Shown here: piece after piece, positions 35,235 through 45,668 of the stretch
Layout: each line of letters opens with the position of its first letter
Numbering within the stretch: position 1 is the first letter of the stretch
Source of the DNA: Oxalobacteraceae bacterium OTU3CAMAD1
GTDB lineage: Bacteria > Pseudomonadota > Gammaproteobacteria > Burkholderiales > Burkholderiaceae_D
Reading direction: 5' to 3'
Assembly: GCA_024123915.1 (NCBI GenBank)
Contig: CP099650.1
Location: 5,208,001-5,272,000, forward strand
Length of the DNA: 64,000 bases
The notes under the pieces: model-generated
Told to the model about the DNA's origin: nothing
The model's input: only the letters and a program-made list of their open reading frames with translations
Databases searched by the model: none
Program-made: the position numbers and the translations under genes

Positions 35235-38200
35235 TCAAGTACCCGTGTTTTTCTCCAACAGCTGCGCGACCTTGCGCGACAGCTCCGTCATGTCCACCGG
35301 CTTGCCCACATGGGCCGAAAAGCCGGCGTCGAGCGCGCGTTCGACATCCTGGCGGCGCGCCATGCCGGTGATGGCCAGTGCCGGCACGTCCTGGTAGTCC
35401 GGATGGGAGCGCAATTCCCGGATGAAGGCGGTACCCTCCATCTCCGGCATGTCGAGGTCCGACATGACCAGGTCGAAACGCTGCTCCGATAGCAACTTGA
35501 GCGCCTCCAGCGGCGAGGCGCAAGCCGTCACCACCGCGCCCTCCAGCTCGAGCAGCATGGTGAACACCTCCAGGCCGTCGGCGCTGTCGTCGACCACCAG
35601 CAGGCGCGCGCCCTCGAGCACGCGCGACGGCGGCGCCGCGTCGTCGGCGCGCGGCCCGGCGCCCAGCGCGCGCGGCAGGTACACGGTGAACGCCGCGCCC
35701 TGCCCCACGCCGGCCGACTCAGCCGTGACCCGGCCGCCGTGCAGCTTGACGATCTCGTGCACCAGCGCCAGGCCGATGCCCAGGCCGACGCCGCCGCGCA
35801 TGGGGTTGGCGGTGCCCTGCTTGAAGATGTCGAAGATGGTCGGCAACACGTCGGCGCGGATGCCCTGGCCGGTGTCTCGCACGCACAGGCGAATCTCGCG
35901 CTCGTCATGCTCGAGCGTCACCGTGACGGTGCCGCCGGGCGGCGTGAACTTGATGGCGTTGCTGATCAGATTCCACACCACCTGTTCCAGCCGTACCTCG
36001 TCGGCGTGCACCGGCAACGCCTGCTCGGGCATGCGCACCACGACTTGGGGCGCGTTGGGCGTGCCGCCGGTCACCTCGACGATGTTGCCCACCAGCGCGC
36101 GGAAGTCCAGGTCGCGCCGGTCCAGCTCCATCTTACCAGTCGACACGCGCGACAGGTCGAGCAAATCGTTGATGATCTTGGCCTGGCTGATGGTCGACGA
36201 GCGGATCGCGCTGACGGCCTTGTGGGCGGCCGGTTCGGCGCGCACCGTCGGCAGGCGCAGCAGCACATCGGCGTGCATGTGGATCAGGTTGAGCGGATGC
36301 TTCAGTTCATGCGACATGATGGCCAGGAACTGGTCCTTCTGCTCATTGTCGCGCTGCGCCTGGGTGCTGCGGCTGCGCTCGCGCGAGAGCTGTTCGGCGC
36401 GGCTCTTCTCGGCCTCCTGGCGTCCGGTCAGGTCGCGGCCGATCTTGGCGTAGCCGGTCAGCTCGCCACCGCTTCCGCGCAGCGGCGTGAGCACGCCGCT
36501 GCAATAAAAGCGGCTGCCGTCCTTGCGCAGGTGCCAGCGCTCGTCCTCGGCGCGGCCTTCCGCGCGCGCGCGGCGCTGCTCGTCGGCCGCCGCCCCCGCC
36601 GCCCGGTCCTCGGGCACGAAGATGAGTTCGTACGGGCGGCCGATGATCTCGGCCTCGGCGTAGCCGAAGATGCGCTCGGCGCCGCTGTTGAAACTGGTGA
36701 TCGTGGCGTCGAGGTCGACCGTGAGGATGATGTAATCCTGGGTGCTGGCCGCCACCAGGCGCATGCGTTCCTCGCTGGCGCGCACGCGCTCCTCGGCGCG
36801 GCGGCGCTTGGTGATATCGATAAAGGTCAGCACCGCGCCGTCGATCTGGTCCAGCCCGGTCCGATACGGCAGCAGGCGGGCGATGAACCAGCGTCCGTCG
36901 TCGCTGGCGACCTCGCGCTCGACCGGGCGCAGCGACTCGAACGTGGCCGCCGCGTCCTGCGACAGCTCCGGATAGGTCAGCTTGTGCGTGATGTCGTGCA
37001 ACGGCCGGCCGACGTCGCTGGCGATCAGGTTGAACAAATCGCAGGCGTGCGGCGTGTAGCGCTTGATGCGCATGCCGCGGTCGACAAAGATGGTGGCCAG
37101 GTCGGTCGAGGCGATCAGGTTTTGCAGGTCGTCGTTGACCTTGCCCGTCTCCTCGACCTTGCTCTTGAGCTCGAAATTGACGGTGATCAGTTCCTCGTTA
37201 ACCGACTGCAATTCCTCCTTGCTGGTCTCCAGTTCCTCGGTGGCCGAGCGCAGCTCCTCGTTGATTGCCTGCAATTCCTCGTTGGCCGCCTTCAACTCCT
37301 CGTTCGACGTTTCCGAGTTTTCTATGGTGTCCTGCAACTGCTGCCGGGTGCGCTGCAACTCCTGTTCCAGGCTCGACAGGACTGTGTCCTGCGCCGGCTC
37401 GTGCGGGATGCCGCCGGCCTGCTCGTCGGTGGTCTGCTCGACCTTGTGGAACAGCACCAGGATGAAATCGGTGGCGGTGTTGGCGTCGTAGAACGGGCGC
37501 GCCATCATGTTGACGTAAAACACCCGGTCGCCGCGCTCGAAGCGCACGCTGCGCGTCTCCACGCTCTTGCCGCTCTGCGCCGCCTGGAACAGCGCGGCGC
37601 GCAGCTCCAGCCGCAGCTCCGGCTCGGCCAGCGCGACCAGGTTGCGCGACGGCTCGCCGGCGACGTGTCGCAGGAACTGCGCCGTGCCCTCGGACATGTG
37701 GACGATATTCGACTGCTGGTCGACCAGCACGCTCGGCGGCGCGTACTCGGCCAGCACGCGCTGGTGCACGCTGGCGAACGACGGCTTGTCGCCGTGCGGA
37801 CGTTCCGGGTACGGCACGGCGGCGGTGGCCGCCATCGGCGCCATCATCGGGATGGCCGAGCGCGGCAGGCGCGACGTCGGACGGGCGCGATAGATGCGGT
37901 TTTTCTTGTCGACCGGCACGAAGAAATCGGCCACCATGTCGGCCGACTCGGAGCCGCCGAGGAACAGGTAGCCGCCCGGGTTGAGTGCGAAATGAAACAT
38001 CTCGAGCACCTGGGCGTGGGTATCGCGGTTCAGGTAGATCAACAGGTTGCGGCAGCTGATCAGGTCGATCTTGGAGAACGGCGGATCGCGCAGCAGGTTC
38101 TGGCTGGCGAACAGGATCTTGTCGCGCACCGACTTCTTGATCCGGTAGCGGCCGTCCTCCTTGTTGAAATGCTCGGCCAGCCGCGCCGCGGACACGTCGC

Positions 38201-39335
38201 GTGCAATGGCCGCGTTGTACAGGCCGGCGCGGGCGAAGGCGATGGCGCGCTCATCGATGTCCGAGCCGAACAGCTGAAAGTCGGCGCCGCTGGCGCTCTT
38301 GGCCGCGTGCTCGGTCAGCAGCATGCCCAGCGAATAGGTCTCCTCGCCGGTCGAGCAGCCCACGCTCCAGACGCGCAGCGCCTGGCCGTCCGGGACGTCG
38401 GCGAACAACTTCGGTACGATGTCGCGCTCGATGCTCTCGAAGGCCTCGGTGTCGCGGAAAAACTGGGTCACGCCGATCAGCATGTCACGCAACAGCGCGT
38501 CGCTCTCGGCGCGGTCGTCGCGCAGCAGGTCGCGGTACTGCGCCAGCGACGGCCTTTCCCGCACCTGCAGGCGCCGCTCGATGCGGCGCAGCACGGTGGC
38601 GCGCTTGTACTTGGCGAAGTCGTGCCCGGTGCGCGCGCGCAGGATGGCGATGATATCGCGCAGCACTTCCTCGTCCTCGGCCGGCAGCGCGCTGTCGTTC
38701 GACTCGACGAACGGCTTGCCCTTGGGCAGCGGCAAGCTGATGCGGCGCGCGTTGTCCCACACGGCCGCCAGCTTGCGCGGCATCTCGGCCACCGGCAGCA
38801 CGAAGTCGACCACGCCCGAGTCGATCGCCGCGCGCGGCATGCCGGCGAACTCGGCCTCGTCCGGGTTTTGCACCAGCACCACGCCGCCGTGGTCCTTGAG
38901 CGCGACCAGGCCGGACGCGCCGTCGCTGCCGGTGCCCGACAACACCACGCCGAACGCGCGCGACCCGTGCGCCGCCGCCAGGGTGCGGAAGAAGGTGTCG
39001 ACCGCCACCGGCCAGCCGGCGCCGGCGGCGCGCTCGCGCACCCGCAGGTAGCCGTCGATCATCTCCAGTTGCCGGTTCGGCGGGATCGCATAGACCGTGT
39101 CCGGCTCGATATGGGTCGGCCCGTTGACCTCGATCAATGGTATCGGCGCCCACTTTTGCAGTAGCGCGGCGGCGTCGCTCTCGTGGGTGGGCGACAGATG
39201 CATGATCACGACATACGACATCGACATGTCGGGCGTGACGTGGCGAAAGAATTCTTGCAAGGCCGACAGTCCCCCCGCCGAGGCGCCGATGCCGACGATC
39301 GGGAAATCCTGGATGCTGGGGAGGGCTTGATTCAT
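35235..39335 (-). CDS. CheB-CheR-PAS-histidine kinase-receiver fusion protein
   Basis: 1366 residues. In order: CheB methylesterase (about 12-190, 'GIGASAGGLSAL', 'LSGTGSDGASG'), CheR methyltransferase (about 225-485, 'VTQFFRDTEAFE', SAM loop 'VGCSTGEETYSLG', 'CRNLLIYL'), PAS, a long coiled coil rich in EEL repeats (about 645-740), PAS, PAS, HisKA with phospho-His in 'MSHELKHPLN', HATPase and a C-terminal receiver ('MSDLDMPEMEG'). It combines methylation, demethylation and phosphotransfer in one polypeptide, as in known CheB/R hybrid kinases. No membrane segment, so it is cytoplasmic. No chemoreceptor or flagellar genes are near. It forms a unit with the downstream CheB. Confidence 0.93.
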   Translation of the reverse strand: MNQALPSIQDFPIVGIGASAGGLSALQEFFRHVTPDMSMSYVVIMHLSPTHESDAAALLQKWAPIPLIEVNGPTHIEPDTVYAIPPNRQLEMIDGYLRVRERAAGAGWPVAVDTFFRTLAAAHGSRAFGVVLSGTGSDGASGLVALKDHGGVVLVQNPDEAEFAGMPRAAIDSGVVDFVLPVAEMPRKLAAVWDNARRISLPLPKGKPFVESNDSALPAEDEEVLRDIIAILRARTGHDFAKYKRATVLRRIERRLQVRERPSLAQYRDLLRDDRAESDALLRDMLIGVTQFFRDTEAFESIERDIVPKLFADVPDGQALRVWSVGCSTGEETYSLGMLLTEHAAKSASGADFQLFGSDIDERAIAFARAGLYNAAIARDVSAARLAEHFNKEDGRYRIKKSVRDKILFASQNLLRDPPFSKIDLISCRNLLIYLNRDTHAQVLEMFHFALNPGGYLFLGGSESADMVADFFVPVDKKNRIYRARPTSRLPRSAIPMMAPMAATAAVPYPERPHGDKPSFASVHQRVLAEYAPPSVLVDQQSNIVHMSEGTAQFLRHVAGEPSRNLVALAEPELRLELRAALFQAAQSGKSVETRSVRFERGDRVFYVNMMARPFYDANTATDFILVLFHKVEQTTDEQAGGIPHEPAQDTVLSSLEQELQRTRQQLQDTIENSETSNEELKAANEELQAINEELRSATEELETSKEELQSVNEELITVNFELKSKVEETGKVNDDLQNLIASTDLATIFVDRGMRIKRYTPHACDLFNLIASDVGRPLHDITHKLTYPELSQDAAATFESLRPVEREVASDDGRWFIARLLPYRTGLDQIDGAVLTFIDITKRRRAEERVRASEERMRLVAASTQDYIILTVDLDATITSFNSGAERIFGYAEAEIIGRPYELIFVPEDRAAGAAADEQRRARAEGRAEDERWHLRKDGSRFYCSGVLTPLRGSGGELTGYAKIGRDLTGRQEAEKSRAEQLSRERSRSTQAQRDNEQKDQFLAIMSHELKHPLNLIHMHADVLLRLPTVRAEPAAHKAVSAIRSSTISQAKIINDLLDLSRVSTGKMELDRRDLDFRALVGNIVEVTGGTPNAPQVVVRMPEQALPVHADEVRLEQVVWNLISNAIKFTPPGGTVTVTLEHDEREIRLCVRDTGQGIRADVLPTIFDIFKQGTANPMRGGVGLGIGLALVHEIVKLHGGRVTAESAGVGQGAAFTVYLPRALGAGPRADDAAPPSRVLEGARLLVVDDSADGLEVFTMLLELEGAVVTACASPLEALKLLSEQRFDLVMSDLDMPEMEGTAFIRELRSHPDYQDVPALAITGMARRQDVERALDAGFSAHVGKPVDMTELSRKVAQLLEKNTGT

Positions 39336-39417
39336 TGGGGTCCTGACGGCGGGTACGGAACGGGATATGGGCGCGGCCGCGCGGCCGCGCTATGACTGAG
39401 ACCGGGGGAGAACCCGC

Positions 39418-39618
39418 TCAGGACCCGCGCTCGCGCGCGCCACGGCGGCGCTCTGGACTGGCCAACACCCGCTTGATGATCGCCTGATCGACCGCCTGTT
39501 CCATCAGGTAAATTTTGGCGCTGGGATAGCCGAGCGCGTCCTTATAGGACAAGCCCAGCTCGATAATACTGGCCAGCGCCTCATTCTTGCGGCGGCACTC
39601 GGTGGAGTGATCACTCAT
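39418..39618 (-). CDS. Small protein of unknown function
   Basis: 66 residues from ATG 39618; the frame continues to a GTG at 39663 but neither start has a strong ribosome site. The middle part looks helical ('RKNEALASIIELGLSY', 'LMEQAVDQAIIKRVL') and the C-terminus is Arg-rich. It lies 82 nt upstream of the giant CheB/CheR kinase gene in the same direction and may be its leader gene. I recognise no family. Codon use and the helix pattern make it plausible as a real gene, but the evidence is thin. Confidence 0.45.
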   Translation of the reverse strand: MSDHSTECRRKNEALASIIELGLSYKDALGYPSAKIYLMEQAVDQAIIKRVLASPERRRGARERGS

Positions 39619-39893
39619 ACGGACCCGAAGGAATTGAATCAATGAAATCTCATGGTAAACCACTTTTTACAACGATGCCAACTAAGAAACGAAGCGAATC
39701 CGGGCCGAGCTCATCAATACGGCACCGGCGCCGCGCCGTTTCGAGCGGACCGAAGTAAGCATTGGCTTACACCGGCACAGGGCGAACCGCCCTACCGGCA
39801 CGCCGCGCTCCCTGCGACACTTCCTCAGCTGCTTGCCATTGTGCTTGCCATTCATTCATTTCCGTACAACGAATTATAGACAGCGAGACATCC

Positions 39894-40805
39894 ATGCCAC
39901 ACACACCACATGCCACCGGCGCCCTGATGATCATCGGCGGCGGGGAAGACCGTACCGACAACAAGGACATCCTGGCCCGCTTCATGGCGCTGGCCGGCGG
40001 TCCCGAGCGCCCGCTGGTGGTGCTGACGGCCGCCAGCAAGATCCCCGAGGACGTCTGGGAAATGTACCGCGGCGCGCTGCACGACCTGGGCGCGCGCAAC
40101 GTGCGCCACGTGCCCATCGGCGACCGCGTCGACGCCGACAACGCTGCCAATGCCGACATCGTCGCCGGCGCCGGCGGCATCTTCATGACCGGCGGCGACC
40201 AGAAGCGGCTGGTCGCCCACATTGGCGGCACCGCCGTCGAGCAGGCCATGCGCGACGCCCACATCCTGCGCGGCGCCTGCATCGCCGGCACCAGCGCCGG
40301 CGCCTCGGCCATGTGCACCCACATGCTGGCCGAAGGCAAGGCCGAGCTGGCGCCTGAAAAGGGCGCGGTGCGCCTCGGCGCCGGCCTCGGCTTCGTGCAC
40401 CGGGTCGTGGTCGACCAGCATTTTTCGCAACGCCAGCGCATCCACCGGCTGCTCAGCGTGGTCGCGCAAAGCCCGTTCCTGCTCGGCGCCGGCATCGACG
40501 AGGACACCGCGCTGGTCGTGCACGGCCGCGCCGGCTTTGAAATCATGGGCGAAGGCACGGTCACGGTGCTCGACTGCCGCACCGCCAAGACCAACATCGC
40601 CGACCTGCGCGCCGGCGCCGTGCCGACCCTGGTGGGCGTGGGCCTGCACCTGCTGCCCTCGGGCACGGCCTTCGCGGCTCCGCCCGACCCTGCGGCGCCG
40701 CACAGCGCCGCCCCGCGCGGCCAACTGCCCGACGATGCCGTAACGGCCCCGCGCGCGCTGGCCGATTTCCTCGACTTCCTCACCGATCGGAATGACGAAT
40801 CATGA
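39894..40805 (+). CDS. cphB: Cyanophycinase
   Basis: 303 residues from ATG 39894; the frame opens earlier at 39762 but the start here fits the family. An S51-type serine peptidase fold: the nucleophile is Ser134 in 'AGTSAGAS', with 'IIGGGEDR' near the N-terminus and 'VDQHFSQRQRIHRL' after it, both typical of cyanophycinases. It cuts cyanophycin (multi-L-arginyl-poly-L-aspartate) into beta-Asp-Arg dipeptides in the cytoplasm. Its stop overlaps the cyanophycin synthetase start by four bases (ATGA), so breakdown and synthesis are encoded as one unit. Confidence 0.93.
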   Translation: MPHTPHATGALMIIGGGEDRTDNKDILARFMALAGGPERPLVVLTAASKIPEDVWEMYRGALHDLGARNVRHVPIGDRVDADNAANADIVAGAGGIFMTGGDQKRLVAHIGGTAVEQAMRDAHILRGACIAGTSAGASAMCTHMLAEGKAELAPEKGAVRLGAGLGFVHRVVVDQHFSQRQRIHRLLSVVAQSPFLLGAGIDEDTALVVHGRAGFEIMGEGTVTVLDCRTAKTNIADLRAGAVPTLVGVGLHLLPSGTAFAAPPDPAAPHSAAPRGQLPDDAVTAPRALADFLDFLTDRNDES

Positions 40806-43434
40806 ACATCCTCGAACAACGCGTGCTGCGCGGTCCCAACCTGTATTCGACGCATCCCTGCATCCTCACCGTGCTCGATTTACAACACCTGCGCGACCTG
40901 CGCACCAGCGACATCCCCGGCTTCAACCAGCGCCTGCTCGAGATCTTGCCGTCGCTGCAAGAAGACCGCTGCTCGGCCGGACAGTACGGCGGGTTCGCGC
41001 GGGCGCTGCACGAAGGCACCAACCTGGCCCACGTGGTCGAACACGTCGCGCTCGCGCTGCAATGCCTGGCCGGCACCCCGGTCAATGCCGGCCGCACCCA
41101 TGAGGCCGGCCAAGCCGACGGACGCTACCGGGTTGTCTGCGAATACGAACTCGAGCAGGTCGGCGTCGACGCGGTCGAGCTGGCCATCGCGCTGGTGCGC
41201 GCGCTGGCCGGGGCGGTCCGCTGGAGGACGGCCTGGCCGCGCTGCGCGAGACGGCGCGGCGCCAGGCCATCGGCACCAGCACCGGCGCCATCCTCAAGGC
41301 GGCGACCCGGCAAGGCATTCCGTCCAGCCGGCTCACGCCGGAGGCCAACCTGTTCGTGCTCGGCTGGGGCGCCCAGCAAAAGCGCCTGCAGGCCAGCATC
41401 ACCGGCGACAGCGGACATATCGCCGTCGGCATCGCCTCGAACAAGGAGCTCACCAAGGCGCTGCTGCGCGAGGCCGGCGTGCCGGTGCCCGAGGGCACGA
41501 CGGTGCGCTCGCTCGAGCAGGCCCGGCGCGCGGCCCTGTCACTGGGCGGCCTGGTCACCATCAAGCCGCTCGACGGCAACCACGGGCGCGGCGTCACCAC
41601 CCGCTGCGGCACGCCGGACGAGGTGGCGCTGGGGTTCGAGCGCGCGCGCGAGCACGGCCGCACCATCATCGTCGAACGGTACATCCGGGGGGACGACTAC
41701 CGCGTGCTGGTGGCCGGCGAGCGCGTGGTGGCGGCCGCGCTGCGGCGCCCGGCCGCCGTCACCGGCGACGGCGTATCGACCGTGCGCGAACTGGTCGAAC
41801 GGGAAAACGCCAATCCCGCGCGCGGCGACGGCCACAGCAATATCCTGACCCGCATCCCGCTCGACGGCCACGCCGAGACCACCTTGGCCGAACAGGGTCT
41901 GGCACTCGACAGCGTGGCGGCGGACGGACGGCGCGTGCTGTTGCGCGGCAACGCCAACTTGTCGAGCGGCGGCACCGCCGAGGACGTGACGGACCGGTTG
42001 CCGCCGCAGACGCTGGCCATGTGCGTGCGCGCGGTGCGCAAGATCGACCTGGACGTCGCCGGCATCGACCTGGTGTGCGAGGACATCGGCGTGCCGCTTG
42101 ACGGCAGGAACGGCGCGGTGATCGAAATCAACGCCGCGCCCGGCCTGCGCATGCACGAATATCCGAGCGCCGGCACGCCGCGCGACGCCGGCGCGGCCAT
42201 CGTCGAATCGATGTTCGGCGCCGGCGACGGCCGCATTCCGGTGATCGCCGTCACCGGCACCAACGGCAAGACCACCACCACGTTGATGATCGAGCACACC
42301 TTGCGCCAGGCCGGCATCGGCACCGGCTGCACCACCAGCGAGGGCGTGTTCATCAATGGCGAAGCCATCACCCGGGGCGACTGCAGCGGCTACTGGTCGG
42401 CGCGCTCGGTGCTGGCCGCGCCGGAGGTCGAGTTCGCGGTGCTGGAGACGGCGCGCGGCGGCATCCTCAAGCGCGGGCTGGCGTTCGACCGCTGCGACGT
42501 CGCGGTGCTGCTCAACATCAGCGACGACCATCTGGGGCTGGACGGGATCGACAACATCGACGACCTGGCGCGGGTCAAGGCGGTGGTGGCGCGTGCCGCC
42601 TCGTGCGCGGTGGTGTTGAATGCCGAGGACGAGCGCTGCGTGGCCGTCGGCGCCGGACTCGACCCCGAGGTCGAGGTGATTTATTTCAGCTGCGAGGCCG
42701 GCCACCCTGTCCTGGTCGCCCACCTGGCGCGCGGCGGGCGCGCCGCCTGGATCGAGCGCGGCGCCGTCATGCTGGCCGACGGCAAGGCGCGCCAACGGCT
42801 GCTGGAAGCCAGGGCCATCCCGGCCGCGCTGGACGGGCGCGCGCGCCACAACCTCGCCAACGCGCTGGCGGCGGCCGCCGCGCTGATGGCCAGCGACCTG
42901 GTGCCGGCGATGATAGTCGCCGGCCTGCGCTCGTTCGTCTCGGACGCGCGCCGCAATCCGATGCGCACCAACGTCTACGAGGTTGGCGGCGTGCAGGTGA
43001 TCGTCGACTACGCGCACAATCCGGCCGCCTTCGCCGCGCTGGCTGACACGGCCAGGGCCATGACGTCCGGCCGCACGGTGGCGGTGGCAACCTCGCCAGG
43101 CGACCGCCGCGACGAGGATTTCCGGCGCATCGGCCAGACCTGCGAGGCCGGCTTCGACCAGGCCATTTTCTACGAATGGAACAGCGAGCATCGCGGCCGC
43201 GAGCCCGGCCAGCGGGCCGCGCTGATGCACGCGGCGGCCAGCGCCGCCCGGGGCGGACCGCACGGCGTGCTGGTGGAGCTGGACCCCGCCGCCGCGCTGC
43301 GCGCCGGCCTGGCGCTGTGCCGGCCGGGCGACGTGTTGCTGTACGCCTGCGGCTCGTCGGTGGCCGAGCTGGTCGACGCGCTGCGGCCGGTCGATCCCGC
43401 CAGCGCCGAGCGCATCGGCGAAATGCTGGCCTGA
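40802..43434 (+). pseudogene. cphA: Cyanophycin synthetase CphA with apparent one-base frameshift
   Basis: Reads from ATG 40802 to about 41213 in one frame and from there to 43434 in another. Adding one G to the GGGG at 41210-41213 restores a single protein of 877 residues, the usual CphA length, with an uninterrupted join 'ALAGGGPLEDGLAALRE'. Domains: N-domain (1-160) with HVVEH at 77-81; ATP-grasp (about 165-480, 'KPLDGNHGRG', 'EINAAPG'); Mur-ligase-like (about 490-877, P-loop 'TGTNGKTTTT', 'ETARGG', 'NISDDHLG', 'DYAHNP'). It would build the Asp backbone and add Arg. All motifs are intact beyond the shift, so either a sequencing error or a very recent lesion. Coupled to cphB. Confidence 0.88.
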
Positions 43435-43449
43435 CGCCGCAGTGATCCT

Positions 43450-43463
43450 CCGGGGTCAGGTCC
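43450..43463. repeat. Fragment of the 48.2-kb inverted-repeat element
   Basis: CCGGGGTCAGGTCC, identical to the outer part of the long hairpin at 48213-48321 (right arm, reverse). It lies in the 49-bp gap between two convergent genes. Short, so chance cannot be fully excluded. Confidence 0.45.
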
Positions 43464-43483
43464 TCCATTGCTACACGGGCTGA

Positions 43484-45421
43484 TCAGGGACCGCCCACCT
43501 TGTCGGCGTGGGCGGACTTCAGAATCTTGATCAGGTCGCTGAGCCGGTAAGGCTTGGGAATCAGGTCGAAGCTATCCAGCTCGGAACCCTGGTCCTGCAG
43601 GCTGGACCGGGTATAGCCCGAGGCCAGTATCACCTTCATATTCGGGAACTCGCGGCGCGCGATCTGCGCCAGTTCGATCCCGCCGATACCGGGCATCACC
43701 ACGTCGGTGAACAGGATGGCGATGTCGCCGCCGCCGCGCAAGGTTTCCAGCGCCTCGACGCCGTTGTTGGCCGACAAAACCTCGTAGCCGAGATGGCTGA
43801 ACAGCGCCACCGCCGTTTCCAGCACGTCCGGCTGGTCGTCGACCAGCAGCACCTTTTCCGCTTTGCTGTGCCCGTTACTGGCGTGTTCGCCATTGGCATC
43901 GACGATGGCCGGGAAATACAACGCCACCGTGGTGCCCTCGCCCACCACCGACGAGATCGCCAAGTCGCCCTGGCATTGCTGCGCCAGCCCGTACACCTGG
44001 CTCAGGCCCAGCCCCGTGCCCTTGCCCACGGCCTTGGTCGTGAAGAACGGCTCGACGGCGCGCGCCAGCGTCTCCGGCGGCATGCCCATGCCCGTGTCCG
44101 AGACGGCCACCCGGACGTAGCTGCCGGCCGCCAATTGCCCCACCTCGCCGGCGGCCAGCGCCACCGTGCCGACGGCGACCGTCACCTCGCCATCGCCGGG
44201 CACGGCGTCGCGCGCGTTGACGACCAGGTTGAGCAAGGCCGCCTCGAACTGGGTCGGGTCGATCAGCACGTTGGGCAGGTCCGGCGCCACCTGCATGCGC
44301 AGCCGCATGCGGCTGGGCACGGCGCGGTGCAGCACCGCGTCGAACGAGCGGATCACGCGGCCGACGTCGTGCGCCTCGCGCCGCAGCGGCTGCTGCCGCG
44401 CGAACGCCAGCAACTGCTGGGTCAACGCCGCTCCGCGCTGCGCCGCCCGCTCCATCGCGTCCATGGCGCGGCCTTGCGTGGTGCGGTCGGCCACGGTGCG
44501 CAGGAGGTCGAGCCCGTTCATGACGACGTTGAGCAGATTGTTGAAGTCGTGCGCGATGCCGCCGGTGAGCTTGCCGATCGCCTCCAGTTTCTGCGATTGC
44601 AGCAGCGATTCGCGCGTGCGTTCGAGCTGCTCGGCGGCCAGCCGGCGCTCGGTGATATCGCGCGTCACCTTGGCGAAGCCGAGCAACTTGCCGCCGGCGT
44701 CGTGGATGGGATCGATCACCACGTTGGCCCAGAAGCGGGTGCCGTCCTTGCGCACGCGCCAGCCCTCGCGCTCGAACCGGCCCTCGGTCAGCGCCGTGCT
44801 CAGCGCCACGGCCGGCGCCTCGGCGGCCTGGTCCTCCGGTGTGTAGAACATCGCGAAACTGTGGCCGACCACCTCGTCCGCCTCATAGCCCTTGATGCGC
44901 CGCGCGCCCTCGTTCCAGTTGGTCACCACGCCCTCGGGCGACAACATGTAGATCGCGTAATCGGTCACGCCCTGCACCAGCAGCCGGAAGCGCTCCTCGC
45001 TGGCGTGCAGTTCGTCCTGCGCGGCGCGCTGGGCCGTGATGTCGCGCGTGATCTTGGTAAAGCCGAGCAACCCGCCGGCCTCGTCCCAGATCGGATCGAG
45101 CACCACGCTGGCCAGGAAGCGGGTGCCGTCCTGGCGCACGCGCCAGCCCTCGTCTTCGAACTTGCCGGTGGTCCTGGCCTGCTCCAGCGCCAGGGCGGGC
45201 CGGCCGCGCGCCTGCTCCTCGGCCGTGTAGAAGACGGAAAAATGGCGGCCGACGATCTCGTCCTCTCGATACCCCTTGAAGCGCTGGGCGCCGGCGTTCC
45301 AGGTGATCACCACCCCTTCGGGCGAGAGCGTGTAGATCGCGTAGTCGGTGACGCTGACGATGAAATGGCGAAAACGCTCGGCTTCGAGCGCCTGCGCGGT
45401 CAACGGGTTTTCTTGCTGCAT
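43484..45421 (-). CDS. PAS-PAS hybrid histidine kinase with receiver
   Basis: 645 residues from ATG 45421 with GAGGA 7 nt upstream; an in-frame start at 45460 has no site. Two tandem PAS domains (about 15-135 and 145-265) are nearly duplicate ('VTDYAIYxLSPEGVV' in both). Then come a HisKA with phospho-His in 'IAHDFNNLLNVV', a HATPase and a C-terminal receiver ('VLLVDDQPDV', phospho-Asp in 'FTDVVMPG'). No membrane helix, so it senses a cytoplasmic signal, possibly redox or a ligand bound in PAS. It is divergent from the YfiR gene at 45669 and convergent with cphA. The output target is not encoded nearby. Confidence 0.9.
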   Translation of the reverse strand: MQQENPLTAQALEAERFRHFIVSVTDYAIYTLSPEGVVITWNAGAQRFKGYREDEIVGRHFSVFYTAEEQARGRPALALEQARTTGKFEDEGWRVRQDGTRFLASVVLDPIWDEAGGLLGFTKITRDITAQRAAQDELHASEERFRLLVQGVTDYAIYMLSPEGVVTNWNEGARRIKGYEADEVVGHSFAMFYTPEDQAAEAPAVALSTALTEGRFEREGWRVRKDGTRFWANVVIDPIHDAGGKLLGFAKVTRDITERRLAAEQLERTRESLLQSQKLEAIGKLTGGIAHDFNNLLNVVMNGLDLLRTVADRTTQGRAMDAMERAAQRGAALTQQLLAFARQQPLRREAHDVGRVIRSFDAVLHRAVPSRMRLRMQVAPDLPNVLIDPTQFEAALLNLVVNARDAVPGDGEVTVAVGTVALAAGEVGQLAAGSYVRVAVSDTGMGMPPETLARAVEPFFTTKAVGKGTGLGLSQVYGLAQQCQGDLAISSVVGEGTTVALYFPAIVDANGEHASNGHSKAEKVLLVDDQPDVLETAVALFSHLGYEVLSANNGVEALETLRGGGDIAILFTDVVMPGIGGIELAQIARREFPNMKVILASGYTRSSLQDQGSELDSFDLIPKPYRLSDLIKILKSAHADKVGGP

Positions 45422-45668
45422 GACGCTTCCTCGTGACACGAAACAGTCGTGTACTCTCATTCCGAATTCTAAAGGAGCGGCAGGGAAACGTTGCTGAGCA
45501 AGTTGTCAATCGTCCGTCCAGGACAAGGTGTCACTTGCAAGCACAGAGCTAGTCAATGCGTCCCGGCCGCTTGGCGGCATGCGGCTTCGATGTTGTTATT
45601 CAACACAAATGCCCATCCCCCCACCTTGCACCAGTATAATTTTCCAAAGTGATCTAAAAGGAAACAAA

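Noticed and set aside
35739..39164. 1141-codon open frame on the plus strand
   Set aside because: Antisense shadow of the CheB-CheR kinase gene; composition is typical of reverse-frame translation and no motif is seen.
39418..39663. 81-residue version of the small gene before the CheB/CheR kinase
   Set aside because: The GTG at 39663 has no ribosome site; ATG 39618 is preferred, though weakly.
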